15,697 bases of DNA from Thermoplasmata archaeon. GTDB taxonomy: Archaea > Thermoplasmatota > Thermoplasmata > Lutacidiplasmatales > UBA184. The notes beneath the pieces were generated by a model. That model was given only the letters and a program-made list of their open reading frames with translations. It was not told the origin of the DNA and made no database searches. Shown piece after piece: positions 7,141 through 14,263 of this stretch; within the stretch, counting starts at the first letter, position 1, and each line of letters starts with the position of its first letter. Where the stretch lies: NCBI GenBank assembly GCA_030040035.1, contig JASHUJ010000146.1:1-15697 (forward strand). The letters are read 5' to 3'. Position numbers and translations under genes: made by a program.

Positions 7141-7481
7141 GGGGGCCGCAACGCGGGGGGGCTATTTGGGCGTCGGGTTCCCGCCCGGGAGTCGACGGGC
7201 GACGCGCGGGTCCGCCGCGGGACCGGCCGGGTTCAAATTCCCGGTTCGAACCATCGAGCTTGGGATCGGATCCGGCACCGGTCGGCGGGACGGGGGGATC
7301 GGCGGTAGTCGGCTTCGGAGGGCACTCTCGGACATCACCAACGCGGCGAACGCGCTCATGGAGGAAGTGAGGACGATGCCCAGCATGTTCCGAGCGCACG
7401 GACGGGACACACCTCCGGTGACCACGTGGGATTCACGCCCCGGCCCGCAACGGCTTTCGGGAACGTCCCGGATCGGCCGGT
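7141..7481. other. Intergenic stretch without a convincing gene
   Basis: These 341 bases separate the aminopeptidase from the small orphan gene. Beyond the aminopeptidase promoter, the main structure is at 7228-7253, where CCGGG and CCCGG arms enclose TTCAAATT and are followed by the palindrome GGTTCGAACC. It resembles a tRNA T-arm, but no acceptor, D or anticodon arms can be built around it. Reading frames here are Arg/Pro/Gly-rich and look like by-products of high GC. A short leader, a small RNA or a decayed gene remain possible. Confidence 0.4.
7162..7168 (-). promoter_or_regulatory. TATA-like box of the F1-like aminopeptidase
   Basis: On the minus strand CAAATAG, in a very G/C-rich stretch, centred about 25 bases before the GTG start at 7140. 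The distance fits a leaderless transcript and supports the GTG as the true start. Confidence 0.55.
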
Positions 7482-7949
7482 GTGCCCTTCTCTCGTCGCG
7501 AGATCGACCCCGCCCGGCCGCCCACGGGACTGGACGCGATGATCGACTGGTTCGAACGGCTTAGCTACGAACTCGTCCTGCTCGAACCGTTCTCGCTCAC
7601 GGAGGTACGAGCCGCGCTCGACGCGTTCGAGGGCGAAGTGCGCGCTCATCTGGACGCCGCCCCCGCGGACGAACGGTCATCGGCCGCCGACCGCGAGCCC
7701 GCCGAGCGGGCGACGATCCTCGCCTCGGACCATGCGTGGTTCCGAACGTCCCTCGATCAGCTCGAATGGTTCTACGCGGTCGTAGCGCGCGACGATCACG
7801 GAGGGAACCGGCAGGCGCTGGGCCAGTACGGACGCGTGTTCGCCGAAGCGCTCCGACGGCATCGTTCGGACGAACGGGCGCGCCGGGACCCGTTCGCGGG
7901 TCCGGACCTAGTACCCATTCCCCCACCGCCGTCGGGCAACCGTAATTAG
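7482..7949 (+). CDS. Small acidic helical protein, function unknown
   Basis: Probable protein of 155 residues with a GTG start; an ATG at 7539 would give 136 residues beginning MIDWFERLSYELVLL. I do not recognise the family. The sequence is rich in Glu, Asp, Arg and Ala, has no membrane segment or cysteine pair, and looks mostly alpha-helical. A central stretch HAWFRTSLDQLEWFYAVV (about residues 84-101) is aromatic-rich. The C-terminus is a Pro-rich tail ending PPPPSGNRN. Codon use resembles its neighbours. The stop codon overlaps the TATA-like box of rfcS and lies 26 bases before the rfcS ATG, so the two genes lie head to tail; co-transcription is possible but rfcS seems to have its own promoter. 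No clear TATA box precedes this gene, so the start is uncertain. Confidence 0.6.
   Translation: MPFSRREIDPARPPTGLDAMIDWFERLSYELVLLEPFSLTEVRAALDAFEGEVRAHLDAAPADERSSAADREPAERATILASDHAWFRTSLDQLEWFYAVVARDDHGGNRQALGQYGRVFAEALRRHRSDERARRDPFAGPDLVPIPPPPSGNRN
7943..7948 (+). promoter_or_regulatory. TATA box of the rfcS-moaC-moaB operon
   Basis: TAATTA within GTAATTAGAG, about 30 bases before the rfcS ATG, in the middle of G/C-rich sequence. It overlaps the last codons of the preceding small gene. The spacing fits a very short or absent leader. Confidence 0.65.
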
Positions 7950-7975
7950 AGCGAAGCGCGAGGGCGGAACGGACC

Positions 7976-8971
7976 ATGGCCGGCCGAGCGGGCGAAGCGG
8001 TTTGGGTCGAAAAGTACCGGCCGACCTCGCTCTCCGAGATGGTCGGCCAGGAGGCGATCGTTCCGCTCCTGCGGGCCTATGCCGAGAAGCGGGTGATGCC
8101 CCACCTCCTCTTCGCCGGTCCTCCCGGGACGGGGAAGACGACGGCCGCGCTCGCCCTCGCTCGCGACCTCTTCGGCGCCGAATGGCGCCAGAACTTCCTC
8201 GAGCTAAACAGCAGTGATGAGCGGGGTATCGACACGGTACGGACGACGATCAAGCAGTATGCGCGGACGAGTCCGCTCGGCGAGGTTGGGTTCAAGCTAC
8301 TCTTCCTCGACGAGGCGGACAACCTCACCGCCGAAGCCCAGGCGGCCCTGCGCCGCCTGATGGAGCGCTACTCGGGCTCGTGCCGGTTCATCCTGTCGTG
8401 CAACTATTCCTCGCGGATCATCGACCCGATCCAGTCGCGGTGCGCTGTGTTCCGGTTCCGGACCTACACCGACGCGGCGATCCGTACGCAGCTCGAGCGA
8501 GTGGCCCGGGCCGAGAAGCGGAAGGTGACGCCCGACGCGCTCGAGACGCTCGTGAGCGCGAGCGCGGGGGACATGCGTCGGGCGGTCAACCTGCTCCAGC
8601 TCTCCGCCGCCGGGAACGAGACGATCTCGGCCGAGACGGTCAAGGAGCACGCGACCGTGCCGCTGCGCAAGGAGGTCGAGGGCATGCTGACCGCCGCGCT
8701 CGCGGGGAATTTCGTCGAATCCCGGGGGCGGCTGTACGCGATCTTCACGGAGCGCGGAGCGTCCGGCGAGGACGTGCTGAAGGCGATCCACAGCTACCTA
8801 CCGGACATCAGCGATGCCGTCCTTCCCCCCCGGGAGAAAGTGCGGCTCGTCGAGTACCTCGGCGAGATCGACTTTCGCCTGGCCCAGGGCGCGTCGGAGC
8901 GGGTGCAGCTCGAGGCGGTGCTCGCGCATCTCGCTGCGAGCCGGATCCCCGGGGCTCCCGAGGGTCGATGA
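7976..8971 (+). CDS. rfcS: Replication factor C small subunit (clamp loader ATPase)
   Basis: Small subunit of the archaeal clamp loader, which uses ATP to open the PCNA ring and place it on primed DNA. The protein has 331 residues, a usual length. VEKYRPTSLSEMVGQE (11-26) is the standard RFC box near the N-terminus. Walker A is GPPGTGKT (48-55), Walker B LFLDEAD (109-115), sensor 1 around SCNYSS (141-146), and the SRC motif with the arginine finger is at 154-156. The sensor 2 region GDMRRAVN follows near 197-204. The C-terminal third is the collar domain. The ATG lies about 30 bases after a TATA box. The stop codon overlaps the moaC ATG as ATGA, so the two are co-translated. The large RFC subunit is not in the window. 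Confidence 0.97.
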   Translation: MAGRAGEAVWVEKYRPTSLSEMVGQEAIVPLLRAYAEKRVMPHLLFAGPPGTGKTTAALALARDLFGAEWRQNFLELNSSDERGIDTVRTTIKQYARTSPLGEVGFKLLFLDEADNLTAEAQAALRRLMERYSGSCRFILSCNYSSRIIDPIQSRCAVFRFRTYTDAAIRTQLERVARAEKRKVTPDALETLVSASAGDMRRAVNLLQLSAAGNETISAETVKEHATVPLRKEVEGMLTAALAGNFVESRGRLYAIFTERGASGEDVLKAIHSYLPDISDAVLPPREKVRLVEYLGEIDFRLAQGASERVQLEAVLAHLAASRIPGAPEGR

Positions 8972-9417
8972 CCCGGCAGCGCGACGTCGCGAGTAAGCCG
9001 CTCGTCCGGCGCCGCGCGGTCGTGATGGGCGAGCTCGCGCTCTCGGCGGCCACGCGCCGCTCGGTCCGCGCGGGCGCGGTCGAGAAGGGCGACCCGATCG
9101 CGGTCGGCGAGCTCGCGGGCCTGCTCGCGATGAAGCGCACCCCCGAGCTGATCCCGCACTGTCACTCGATCGGACTCACGTACAGTCGCGTGGAGATTCG
9201 TCCCTCCGTCCGGGGGGTCCGCGTCCGCGCCGAGGCCCAGACGGTCGGTCGGACCGGGGTCGAGATGGAAGCGCTCGTCGGCGCGAGCGTCGCGCTCCTG
9301 GCCGTATGGGACATGGTCAAGTACCTCGAGAAGGATGCGCGGGGCCTCTATCCGCGGACCTCCCTCGGCCCCGTGCGGGTCGTGACGAAGGAGAAGGCCG
9401 CGGCGGAGCGGCCATGA
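8968..9417 (+). CDS. moaC: Cyclic pyranopterin monophosphate synthase MoaC
   Basis: Second enzyme of molybdopterin (or tungstopterin) cofactor synthesis; it converts the MoaA product 3',8-cyclo-GTP into cyclic pyranopterin monophosphate. The protein has 149 residues. Active-site candidates are Lys40 in EKGD, His66 in PHCHSI, and Asp115 and Lys118 in WDMVK, which match Lys51, His77, Asp128 and Lys131 recalled for the E. coli enzyme in order and nearly in spacing. MKRTPELIPHCHS (55-67) and GVEMEAL (97-103) are family signatures. The N-terminus is some ten residues shorter than the bacterial protein but keeps the RRxAVxxG region. The ATG overlaps the rfcS stop and the TGA overlaps the moaB ATG, so it is translated in a coupled row. 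No moaA or moaE is nearby. Confidence 0.95.
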   Translation: MTRQRDVASKPLVRRRAVVMGELALSAATRRSVRAGAVEKGDPIAVGELAGLLAMKRTPELIPHCHSIGLTYSRVEIRPSVRGVRVRAEAQTVGRTGVEMEALVGASVALLAVWDMVKYLEKDARGLYPRTSLGPVRVVTKEKAAAERP

Positions 9418-9941
9418 CCGACTCGAAACCGGGACCCGCGGGCGCAAATCGCCATCACTTGGGCGGCGATCGCTCCCTCGGCTTCGGGGTCCTCTCCGTC
9501 TCCGACACCCACACCGAGCACGACGACCCCTCGGGGCAGCTCGCGCGCGAGCTCTTGACCGGGGCGGGGCACAAGGTGGTCCACTACGCGCTCGTGGGGA
9601 ACTCGGTCGCGGACATCCGGGAGAAGATCGAGAGCTGGCTCCCGCAACCCCTCGTCGAGTGCGCCGTGACGGTCGGCGGGACCGGCGTGAGCTCGCGGGA
9701 CATGAGCGTCAACGCCCTCGAGGTGATGGGCGGCAAGCGGCTCGATGGGTTCGGCGAATTGTACCGGTCGATCAGCTACGCCGAGGTCGGCCCGCTCGCG
9801 ATGATCAGTCGCGCGGGTCTCTTCCTGGTGCAGAGCAAGCCGGTCTTCGCGCTGCCGGGCAGCGAGCGGGCGGTGCGGACCGCGTTCGAGAAGCTCATCC
9901 TGCCGGCGACGATCCACCTGGTCGAAGAGCTCGAACGCTGA
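9414..9941 (+). CDS. moaB: Molybdopterin adenylyltransferase-like protein MoaB/Mog
   Basis: MoaB/MogA-type protein, which in archaea adenylates molybdopterin before metal insertion. The protein has 175 residues. SVSDT (28-32) starts the nucleotide-binding fold, DDPSGQLARELL (37-48) is the usual helix, and TVGGTGVSSRDM (86-97) is the signature glycine loop with catalytic Asp96. ALPGS (146-150) closes the site. The first 20 residues are a polar extension before the fold begins, as seen in several MoaB proteins. The ATG overlaps the moaC stop in ATGA. It is the last gene of the rfcS-moaC-moaB group and ends 12 bases from the convergent methyltransferase-like gene. Confidence 0.93.
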   Translation: MTDSKPGPAGANRHHLGGDRSLGFGVLSVSDTHTEHDDPSGQLARELLTGAGHKVVHYALVGNSVADIREKIESWLPQPLVECAVTVGGTGVSSRDMSVNALEVMGGKRLDGFGELYRSISYAEVGPLAMISRAGLFLVQSKPVFALPGSERAVRTAFEKLILPATIHLVEELER

Positions 9942-9953
9942 ACCGGGCCGCGC

Positions 9954-10772
9954 CTACATCCGGGCCCGAACGACGAGAGCGCCCAGTGGCGGCGGTCCCG
10001 GGTCGAGCAGTTGCGGGGGCGCGAGCCCCTGGAAGCGGCAGAAGTCGGGCCACGCGGAATTCGCGTCGACGTGGTGCGCGAGCAGGATCCCCCGGTCGGA
10101 GAGCGCCTCCCACGCCGCGCGCAGCTCGAAACGCGCCCGCGCTTCCTGCGGGCCGTTGTCGTAGAAGAACAGGTCGATGCCCGTCGCGGCCGACAGGATC
10201 TCGCGGAGTCGGTCCTCGGTGTTGCCCAGGGCGAGCGTCCAGCGCGAGCGCAGGGACGGCGCGACCAGCTGACCCACGCCGCTCTCCCGTACTCCGGCGA
10301 CCCGCCCCGCGGTCGGCCCCGGACCGAGCGAGGTGAGCTCGCCCGTGCCGTTCGCCTCCAGGGCCGCGAGCAACCACGCCGTCGAGTAGCCCGGACGCAC
10401 GCCGGTCTCGACGATGCGTCGGGGCCGCGCCGCCCGCACGAGGAGGTACAGGAGCGCGCCTTGGGGGAGCTCGAGCGCGAACGCGAGGCCCGCTCCTCGC
10501 TGGATCAGCACGTCGGGCACGTCGCTCTCTCGAAGCTCCCGGCGATAGCGCGCGAGGTCGGAGGAGGCGACCCCCGTCAGTTGCGAGATCCGTTCGAGGG
10601 CGGCCTCTCGCATCAGCAGCATCCGCTGACGGATCGCCTTCCGAGCGGCCGGGGACAGCACGGTCGCGGTCCGGTTCGGCCGATCGAGGTACGACGGAAC
10701 CGCGTCGCCCGTCAGCGGACGCTCGGCCCCGGGGGGAGCCGCGGCACCTCCGGCGCCGGGGAGCAGTGCCAC
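9954..10772 (-). CDS. Class I SAM-dependent methyltransferase-like protein
   Basis: Probable Rossmann-fold methyltransferase, 272 residues, substrate unknown. The fold begins near residue 110, where the motif I candidate RIVETGVRPGYST carries the acidic residue and Gly-Tyr-Ser-Thr ending seen in the Methyltransf_24 group. The later glycines of motif I are partly replaced, by Arg-Pro. DLFFYDNGP (about 205-213) is the usual strand-4 motif with Asp, and GILLAHHVD (about 233-241) the next strand. The first 100 residues are helical and Arg/Leu-rich, with no known domain that I can name. The GTG start is about 25 bases after a TTTTGTAG box on this strand; no Shine-Dalgarno is visible. It converges on moaB and is divergent from thioredoxin. 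Modification of a glycan, lipid or small molecule is equally possible. Confidence 0.8.
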   Translation of the reverse strand: MALLPGAGGAAAPPGAERPLTGDAVPSYLDRPNRTATVLSPAARKAIRQRMLLMREAALERISQLTGVASSDLARYRRELRESDVPDVLIQRGAGLAFALELPQGALLYLLVRAARPRRIVETGVRPGYSTAWLLAALEANGTGELTSLGPGPTAGRVAGVRESGVGQLVAPSLRSRWTLALGNTEDRLREILSAATGIDLFFYDNGPQEARARFELRAAWEALSDRGILLAHHVDANSAWPDFCRFQGLAPPQLLDPGPPPLGALVVRARM

Positions 10773-10793
10773 AAGCGCGCCAAGGGATTCGCT

Positions 10794-10801
10794 CTACAAA
10801 A
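10794..10801 (-). promoter_or_regulatory. TATA-like box of the methyltransferase-like gene
   Basis: On the minus strand TTTTGTAG, centred about 25 bases before the GTG start at 10772. It supports that start codon and a leaderless transcript. Confidence 0.5.
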
Positions 10802-10850
10802 CCTGCTCGGCCGACACCGACCGGCCCGCGCGGAAGGCACCGGGATCCCT

Positions 10851-10874
10851 CGATGGAGCGAGCGATGGAGTGAA
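10851..10874 (+). repeat. Tandem 12-base repeat before the thioredoxin promoter
   Basis: Two adjoining copies, CGATGGAGCGAG and CGATGGAGTGAA, agree at 10 of 12 bases. They end 13 bases before the thioredoxin TATA box, where archaeal activators often bind. A regulatory role is inference. Confidence 0.5.
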
Positions 10875-10887
10875 CGTCAGCGCGCGC

Positions 10888-10895
10888 ATTTATAG
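10888..10895 (+). promoter_or_regulatory. TATA box of the thioredoxin gene
   Basis: ATTTATAG, the clearest TATA-like sequence in the window, about 35 bases before the thioredoxin ATG. Transcription would begin near 10917, giving a leader of about ten bases without a Shine-Dalgarno. Confidence 0.75.
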
Positions 10896-10927
10896 GAGAG
10901 GAGCCTCGTCTCGCTAGGTAGAGTTTC

Positions 10928-11245
10928 ATGTCCGTGGAAGAGGTCGGTTCCCCCAATTTCGACAAGTTTTCCCAACAGAACGGAGCCGCCGTGATCGACG
11001 TGTGGGCCCCGTGGTGCGGGCCGTGCCGGATGGTCTCTCCGATCGTCGAGCGACTGAGCGAGAAGTACAAGGGCAAGGTCGCGTTCGGCAAGATGAACTC
11101 CGACGACAACGGGGACAAAGCCGGCGCGCTCGGGATCATGAGCATTCCGACCCTCCTGTTCTACAAGGAAGGCAAGCTCGTCGACCGGATCGTCGGGGCG
11201 TACCCCGAAGAGATCATCGACGAGCACGTCCGCCGCCTTCTCTGA
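10928..11245 (+). CDS. trxA: Thioredoxin
   Basis: Small cytoplasmic dithiol-disulfide oxidoreductase, 105 residues, the standard thioredoxin length. The redox site is WCGPC (29-33). The preceding VIDVWAPW strand, the Lys/Asp-containing FGKMNSDDN strand and the cis-proline stretch SIPTLLFYKEGK (72-83) are all in their expected places, as is the GAYPEE turn near the C-terminus. No signal peptide is present. Its own strong TATA box and a tandem repeat lie upstream; the divergent neighbour is the methyltransferase-like gene. The aRF1 gene follows after 101 bases and seems to have its own promoter. The reductase partner is not in the window. The symbol is by family only. Confidence 0.95.
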   Translation: MSVEEVGSPNFDKFSQQNGAAVIDVWAPWCGPCRMVSPIVERLSEKYKGKVAFGKMNSDDNGDKAGALGIMSIPTLLFYKEGKLVDRIVGAYPEEIIDEHVRRLL

Positions 11246-11302
11246 CTGTTCCGCCCCCGGACCGGGCGCCGGTCGTCCCCGGCGGATGATCGGAACGCGG
11301 GG

Positions 11303-11343
11303 TACGATACCGGGCGGTCGGTCGCTGTCGGGGGTGCGGAGGG
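11303..11343 (+). promoter_or_regulatory. Candidate promoter and Shine-Dalgarno of the aRF1 gene
   Basis: TACGATA at 11303-11309 is a weak TATA candidate about 40 bases before the ATG. GGAGGG at 11338-11343 resembles a Shine-Dalgarno but is only three bases from the ATG, closer than usual. Together they suggest a short leader of about 15 bases. A 6-base-pair inverted repeat (GACCGG/CCGGTC) at 11260-11274 lies just after the thioredoxin stop and might end that transcript; no T-run follows it. Confidence 0.35.
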
Positions 11344-11346
11344 CGC

Positions 11347-12636
11347 ATGAGCGCTCCGAGCCCGGACACGCAGCTCGCTCGCTACTCGTTCCAGCGCAAG
11401 CTGGACGAGATCGCCCAGGCGAAGGGCCGGGCGACGGAGCTCGTCTCGCTCTACGTCCCGCCGGCGAAGCAGCTCTCGGATGTGATGGCGTACCTCCGGA
11501 ACGAGTACGCCCAGAGCTCGAACATCAAGAGCCGCACGACGCGCAAGAACGTCATGTGGGCGATCGAGTCGCTGATGGGCCGCGTCCGCAGTTTCAAGGA
11601 GGCGCCAGCGAACGGGGTCGCATTCTTCGTGGGCCGTAAGGCGATCGGCGCCGACAAGGATGAGCCCGTGACGTTCATCGTCGAACCGCCCGAGCCGCTC
11701 GGCACCTACCTGTACCGGTGCGACTCGACGTTCGTCCTCGACCCGCTGCTCGCCATGGTCCACGAGCCGGACACGTGGGGCCTCATCGTCATGGACCGGG
11801 CCGAGGTCACGCTCGGCCTCCTCCGGGGGAAGCGCACCGAGCCGTTGCGGAACCGACAGTCGCTCGTCCCGAGCAAGCACGGGCGCGGCGGCCAATCCCA
11901 GCATCGGTTCGAGCGGATGATCGAACACGCCGCGCACGAGTTCTTCGTGAAGATTGCGGAGATGGCGGCCGAGCTGTTCCTCCCGCGCAAGGACGTGCTG
12001 AAGGGGATCTTGCTCGGCGGTCCGGGGGCCACGAAGGAGTACTTCTGGAAGGAGGGGTACCTCCAGTACGAGCTCCAGCAGAAGGTCATCCTGCCGCTCT
12101 TCGACACCGGCTACACGGACGAGTACGGCCTGAAGGAGCTCGTCGAAAAGGCGACCCAGACCCTGCACGGGCTCGAGATCACGGACGAGAAGCGGATCAT
12201 CCAGCGGCTGCTCGGCGAGATCCGCAAGGCCGAGGCCGGGCTGGCGGCGTACGGGGAGCGGGACGTGCAGCACGCGCTCGAGATCGGGGCGGTCGATACC
12301 GTCCTGATCTCCGAGGGCCTGCGCAAGCAGCGCGTCACGTTCCGCTGTACCTCCTGCCAGAACGAGTTCGTGCGCACCCTCCCGGACGAGGAGATCGACC
12401 GGGTCCTCGACGAGCCGTGCCCGAAGTGCGGGCAGCGTTCGCTGACCGAGTCCTCGCAGGAGGACTACGTTGAGAGCCTCTTCCGCCGGGCGCAGGAGTC
12501 GGGTGCGAAAGCCCGCCTCATCTCCACCGAGAGCGAGGAGGGAGAAATGCTCGCAAAGGCGTTCGGGGGCGTGGCCGCTCTGCTCCGCTACCCCGTCCCG
12601 CCCCTGCCCACGGAGCGACCGAGCGCCGCGACGTAG
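11347..12636 (+). CDS. prf1: Archaeal peptide chain release factor 1 (aRF1)
   Basis: Release factor that reads all three stop codons and triggers peptide release on the ribosome. The protein has 429 residues, a usual aRF1 length. The stop-codon-reading N-domain has NIKS at 59-62 and the YxCxxxF element (Tyr123, Cys125, Phe129). The catalytic GGQ is at 181-183 within HGRGGQSQHRFERM, where Gln183 positions water in the peptidyl transferase centre. The C-domain holds a mini-domain with two Cys pairs, CTSC and CPKC, likely binding zinc. The last 15 or so residues are a Pro/Thr tail. The ATG fits the family start; the gene ends 15 bases from the convergent surface-protein gene. It is a single-copy core gene in archaea. 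Confidence 0.97.
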   Translation: MSAPSPDTQLARYSFQRKLDEIAQAKGRATELVSLYVPPAKQLSDVMAYLRNEYAQSSNIKSRTTRKNVMWAIESLMGRVRSFKEAPANGVAFFVGRKAIGADKDEPVTFIVEPPEPLGTYLYRCDSTFVLDPLLAMVHEPDTWGLIVMDRAEVTLGLLRGKRTEPLRNRQSLVPSKHGRGGQSQHRFERMIEHAAHEFFVKIAEMAAELFLPRKDVLKGILLGGPGATKEYFWKEGYLQYELQQKVILPLFDTGYTDEYGLKELVEKATQTLHGLEITDEKRIIQRLLGEIRKAEAGLAAYGERDVQHALEIGAVDTVLISEGLRKQRVTFRCTSCQNEFVRTLPDEEIDRVLDEPCPKCGQRSLTESSQEDYVESLFRRAQESGAKARLISTESEEGEMLAKAFGGVAALLRYPVPPLPTERPSAAT

Positions 12637-12651
12637 GGCCGGCGCGACCGC

Positions 12652-14130
12652 TCACCAGAGGTGGTCGAGCGGGTCGTCCTCGGGAGGGGGCTCCGGGGTC
12701 TGCGCGGGTGGCGCCGCCGCCGGCCCGCTCGGGCGCCCCGGGGGATAGAGGGTCGCGTTGGGATAGAGCGGTGGCGGCAGGCGGCGTCGGTCGACGATCA
12801 CCACGGCCGCGATGAGCGCGGCGGCGGCCACGACCACGATCGCGACACCGAAGGTCGCGAGGAGCGCCCGGGGGGCCGACGCCCCCGTCGAGCACCCGAC
12901 GCCGGAGATGATGCAATTCGAGTTGGATTCCGCCTCGGGCACCGCGAGGGGTTCGCCCTGGAGCGTCGTCGAGGTTACCGGGTTCGTCGTCGCCGGCTCC
13001 TCGGAAGCCGCCACGAGCGAGTTGTTCGTGGCCGCGGGCGACGTGAGGTTCGCCGGGTTCGCCGACGCGAGAGAGTACGACCGGGCCGAGGCCGCGACCC
13101 CGAGGTGGCCGTCGAACTCGGGCGCGAAATCGAGCGCCGTGACCTGGGTCACGGCGGACGTGGCCTGGTCGGCGGACCACGGCCGCGCGGCAGATCCGAA
13201 GAAGTCGGCCGCGGACGGCAGCAAGACGATGCCGTCCTCGACCTCGAACGGACCGATCACCGACAGCTGGATCGCGGGGAAGCTGCCGAGCGATCCGAGG
13301 ACGATCGAGCTCGGCGAGGCCAACGATCCCTCGATCGATACATTGCCGCTCGGCTGGAACGTCCTCGAGACCGTCGCGGGCCCGAACGTGAGGTTCCCGA
13401 CGACCGGCCCATGGAACGCGTAGTAGTAGGTGCTCACGACCGACCCGGACGCGCTGAACGAGCTGTTCGAGCTCCAGGTCGCGTTCGTGCCCTCGAGACC
13501 GGCGACGTTGAGCGGTACGAGGCCGAGCGCGGGCGAGAACGCTACGCCCGCATGGCTCGTGACGGCGGCGCTGAGATACTTCGAGCGATCGACGATCGGT
13601 CCGCCGGGCGTCGAGCGCAGCGCGGAGAACGTCGACTCGGTGACGTTCGCCCGCACCGTCGAGTTGGCGTCGAGCAGCGCGAGGGCGGGCACCGGCGTTC
13701 CGCTCTCCTCGACCGACCCGTTCGTGGTGAAGTTCGCCGTCGTGTTCGAGCGTTCCCAGGCCCGCATGGAAAGGTTCGCGTACAGGAGCGGCGAGGAGCA
13801 GGTCGGACGGCAGAACTCGAGCGCGATAGAGACCCCTTCGGCCTGCCCGATGGAAAGCCCGATCGAGTCCGGTCCGTCCGTGCCGTTGGTCTGGGAGAGG
13901 ATCACCGAATACCCCATCTTCACCGACCCTTCGTACTGCCAGCCGTCCGGGGCTGCGAGCGGATGGATCGTCACGCTCCGGGTCTGCCCGTAGGCCCAGA
14001 GCAACGTGCTCCCGGACGGCGAGGTTCCGGCGATCGAGGTCGCATTGGTGCCGGGAAGGAAGGCAAATACCATGAGGACGGCCACTCCTGCGGTCGCGGT
14101 GGCCATCGTGGCGTTCCGGAGAGTCCGCAT
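12652..14130 (-). CDS. Secreted, C-terminally anchored, sequon-rich surface protein
   Basis: Predicted cell-surface protein of 492 residues; I do not recognise the family. A signal peptide spans about residues 1-31 (basic start, hydrophobic core GVAVLMVFAFLPG). The ectodomain (about 32-418) is rich in Ser, Thr, Gly and Ala and carries about 14 Asn-x-Ser/Thr sequons, with two close Cys pairs (CRPTC and CIISGVGC). Many alternating hydrophobic stretches suggest beta sandwich domains. One membrane helix of about 25 residues lies near 420-446, followed by a basic DRRR stop-transfer and a Pro-rich, acidic cytoplasmic tail of about 46 residues ending DDPLDHLW. The layout (signal, glycosylated ectodomain, anchor, Pro-rich tail) is common for archaeal surface proteins. 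The ATG precedes the signal peptide directly. It is divergent from the HTH protein and shares its control region. Confidence 0.85.
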   Translation of the reverse strand: MRTLRNATMATATAGVAVLMVFAFLPGTNATSIAGTSPSGSTLLWAYGQTRSVTIHPLAAPDGWQYEGSVKMGYSVILSQTNGTDGPDSIGLSIGQAEGVSIALEFCRPTCSSPLLYANLSMRAWERSNTTANFTTNGSVEESGTPVPALALLDANSTVRANVTESTFSALRSTPGGPIVDRSKYLSAAVTSHAGVAFSPALGLVPLNVAGLEGTNATWSSNSSFSASGSVVSTYYYAFHGPVVGNLTFGPATVSRTFQPSGNVSIEGSLASPSSIVLGSLGSFPAIQLSVIGPFEVEDGIVLLPSAADFFGSAARPWSADQATSAVTQVTALDFAPEFDGHLGVAASARSYSLASANPANLTSPAATNNSLVAASEEPATTNPVTSTTLQGEPLAVPEAESNSNCIISGVGCSTGASAPRALLATFGVAIVVVAAAALIAAVVIVDRRRLPPPLYPNATLYPPGRPSGPAAAPPAQTPEPPPEDDPLDHLW

Positions 14131-14173
14131 AGTTCGGGACGCTCCGTCCGACCGCGTCCCCGTATCTCACTGG

Positions 14174-14190
14174 ATAGCTCCGGCTATTAA
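14174..14190. promoter_or_regulatory. Inverted repeat over the shared TATA region, possible operator
   Basis: ATAGC-TCCG-GCTAT at 14174-14187 is a perfect 5-base inverted repeat. Its right arm overlaps TATTAA (14185-14190; TTAATA on the minus strand), the likely TATA box for the surface protein, about 55 bases before its ATG, and perhaps also for the HTH gene. A protein bound here would cover the promoter. The operator role is inferred. Confidence 0.5.
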
Positions 14191-14245
14191 GGCCAAATTC
14201 CCGCTCCGCGTCGCCCCGGATGGACCGCATGCTACACCGTCGCAC

Positions 14246-14253
14246 TGAGGAGG
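14246..14253 (+). promoter_or_regulatory. Shine-Dalgarno deciding the GTG start of the HTH gene
   Basis: TGAGGAGG, ten bases before the GTG at 14264. It is one of the few good Shine-Dalgarno sequences in the window and supports the non-ATG start, in contrast to the leaderless genes elsewhere. Confidence 0.7.
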
Positions 14254-14263
14254 CAGCTCTCCA

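Noticed and set aside
7195..7260. Possible tRNA around TTCAAATT
   Set aside because: No matching acceptor, D or anticodon stems on either strand, and the T stem has a mismatch if a 7-base loop is required.
7166..7564. 132-codon plus-strand frame before the orphan gene
   Set aside because: Low-complexity Gly/Arg/Pro sequence, no promoter or domain, and overlap with the more gene-like frame starting at 7482.
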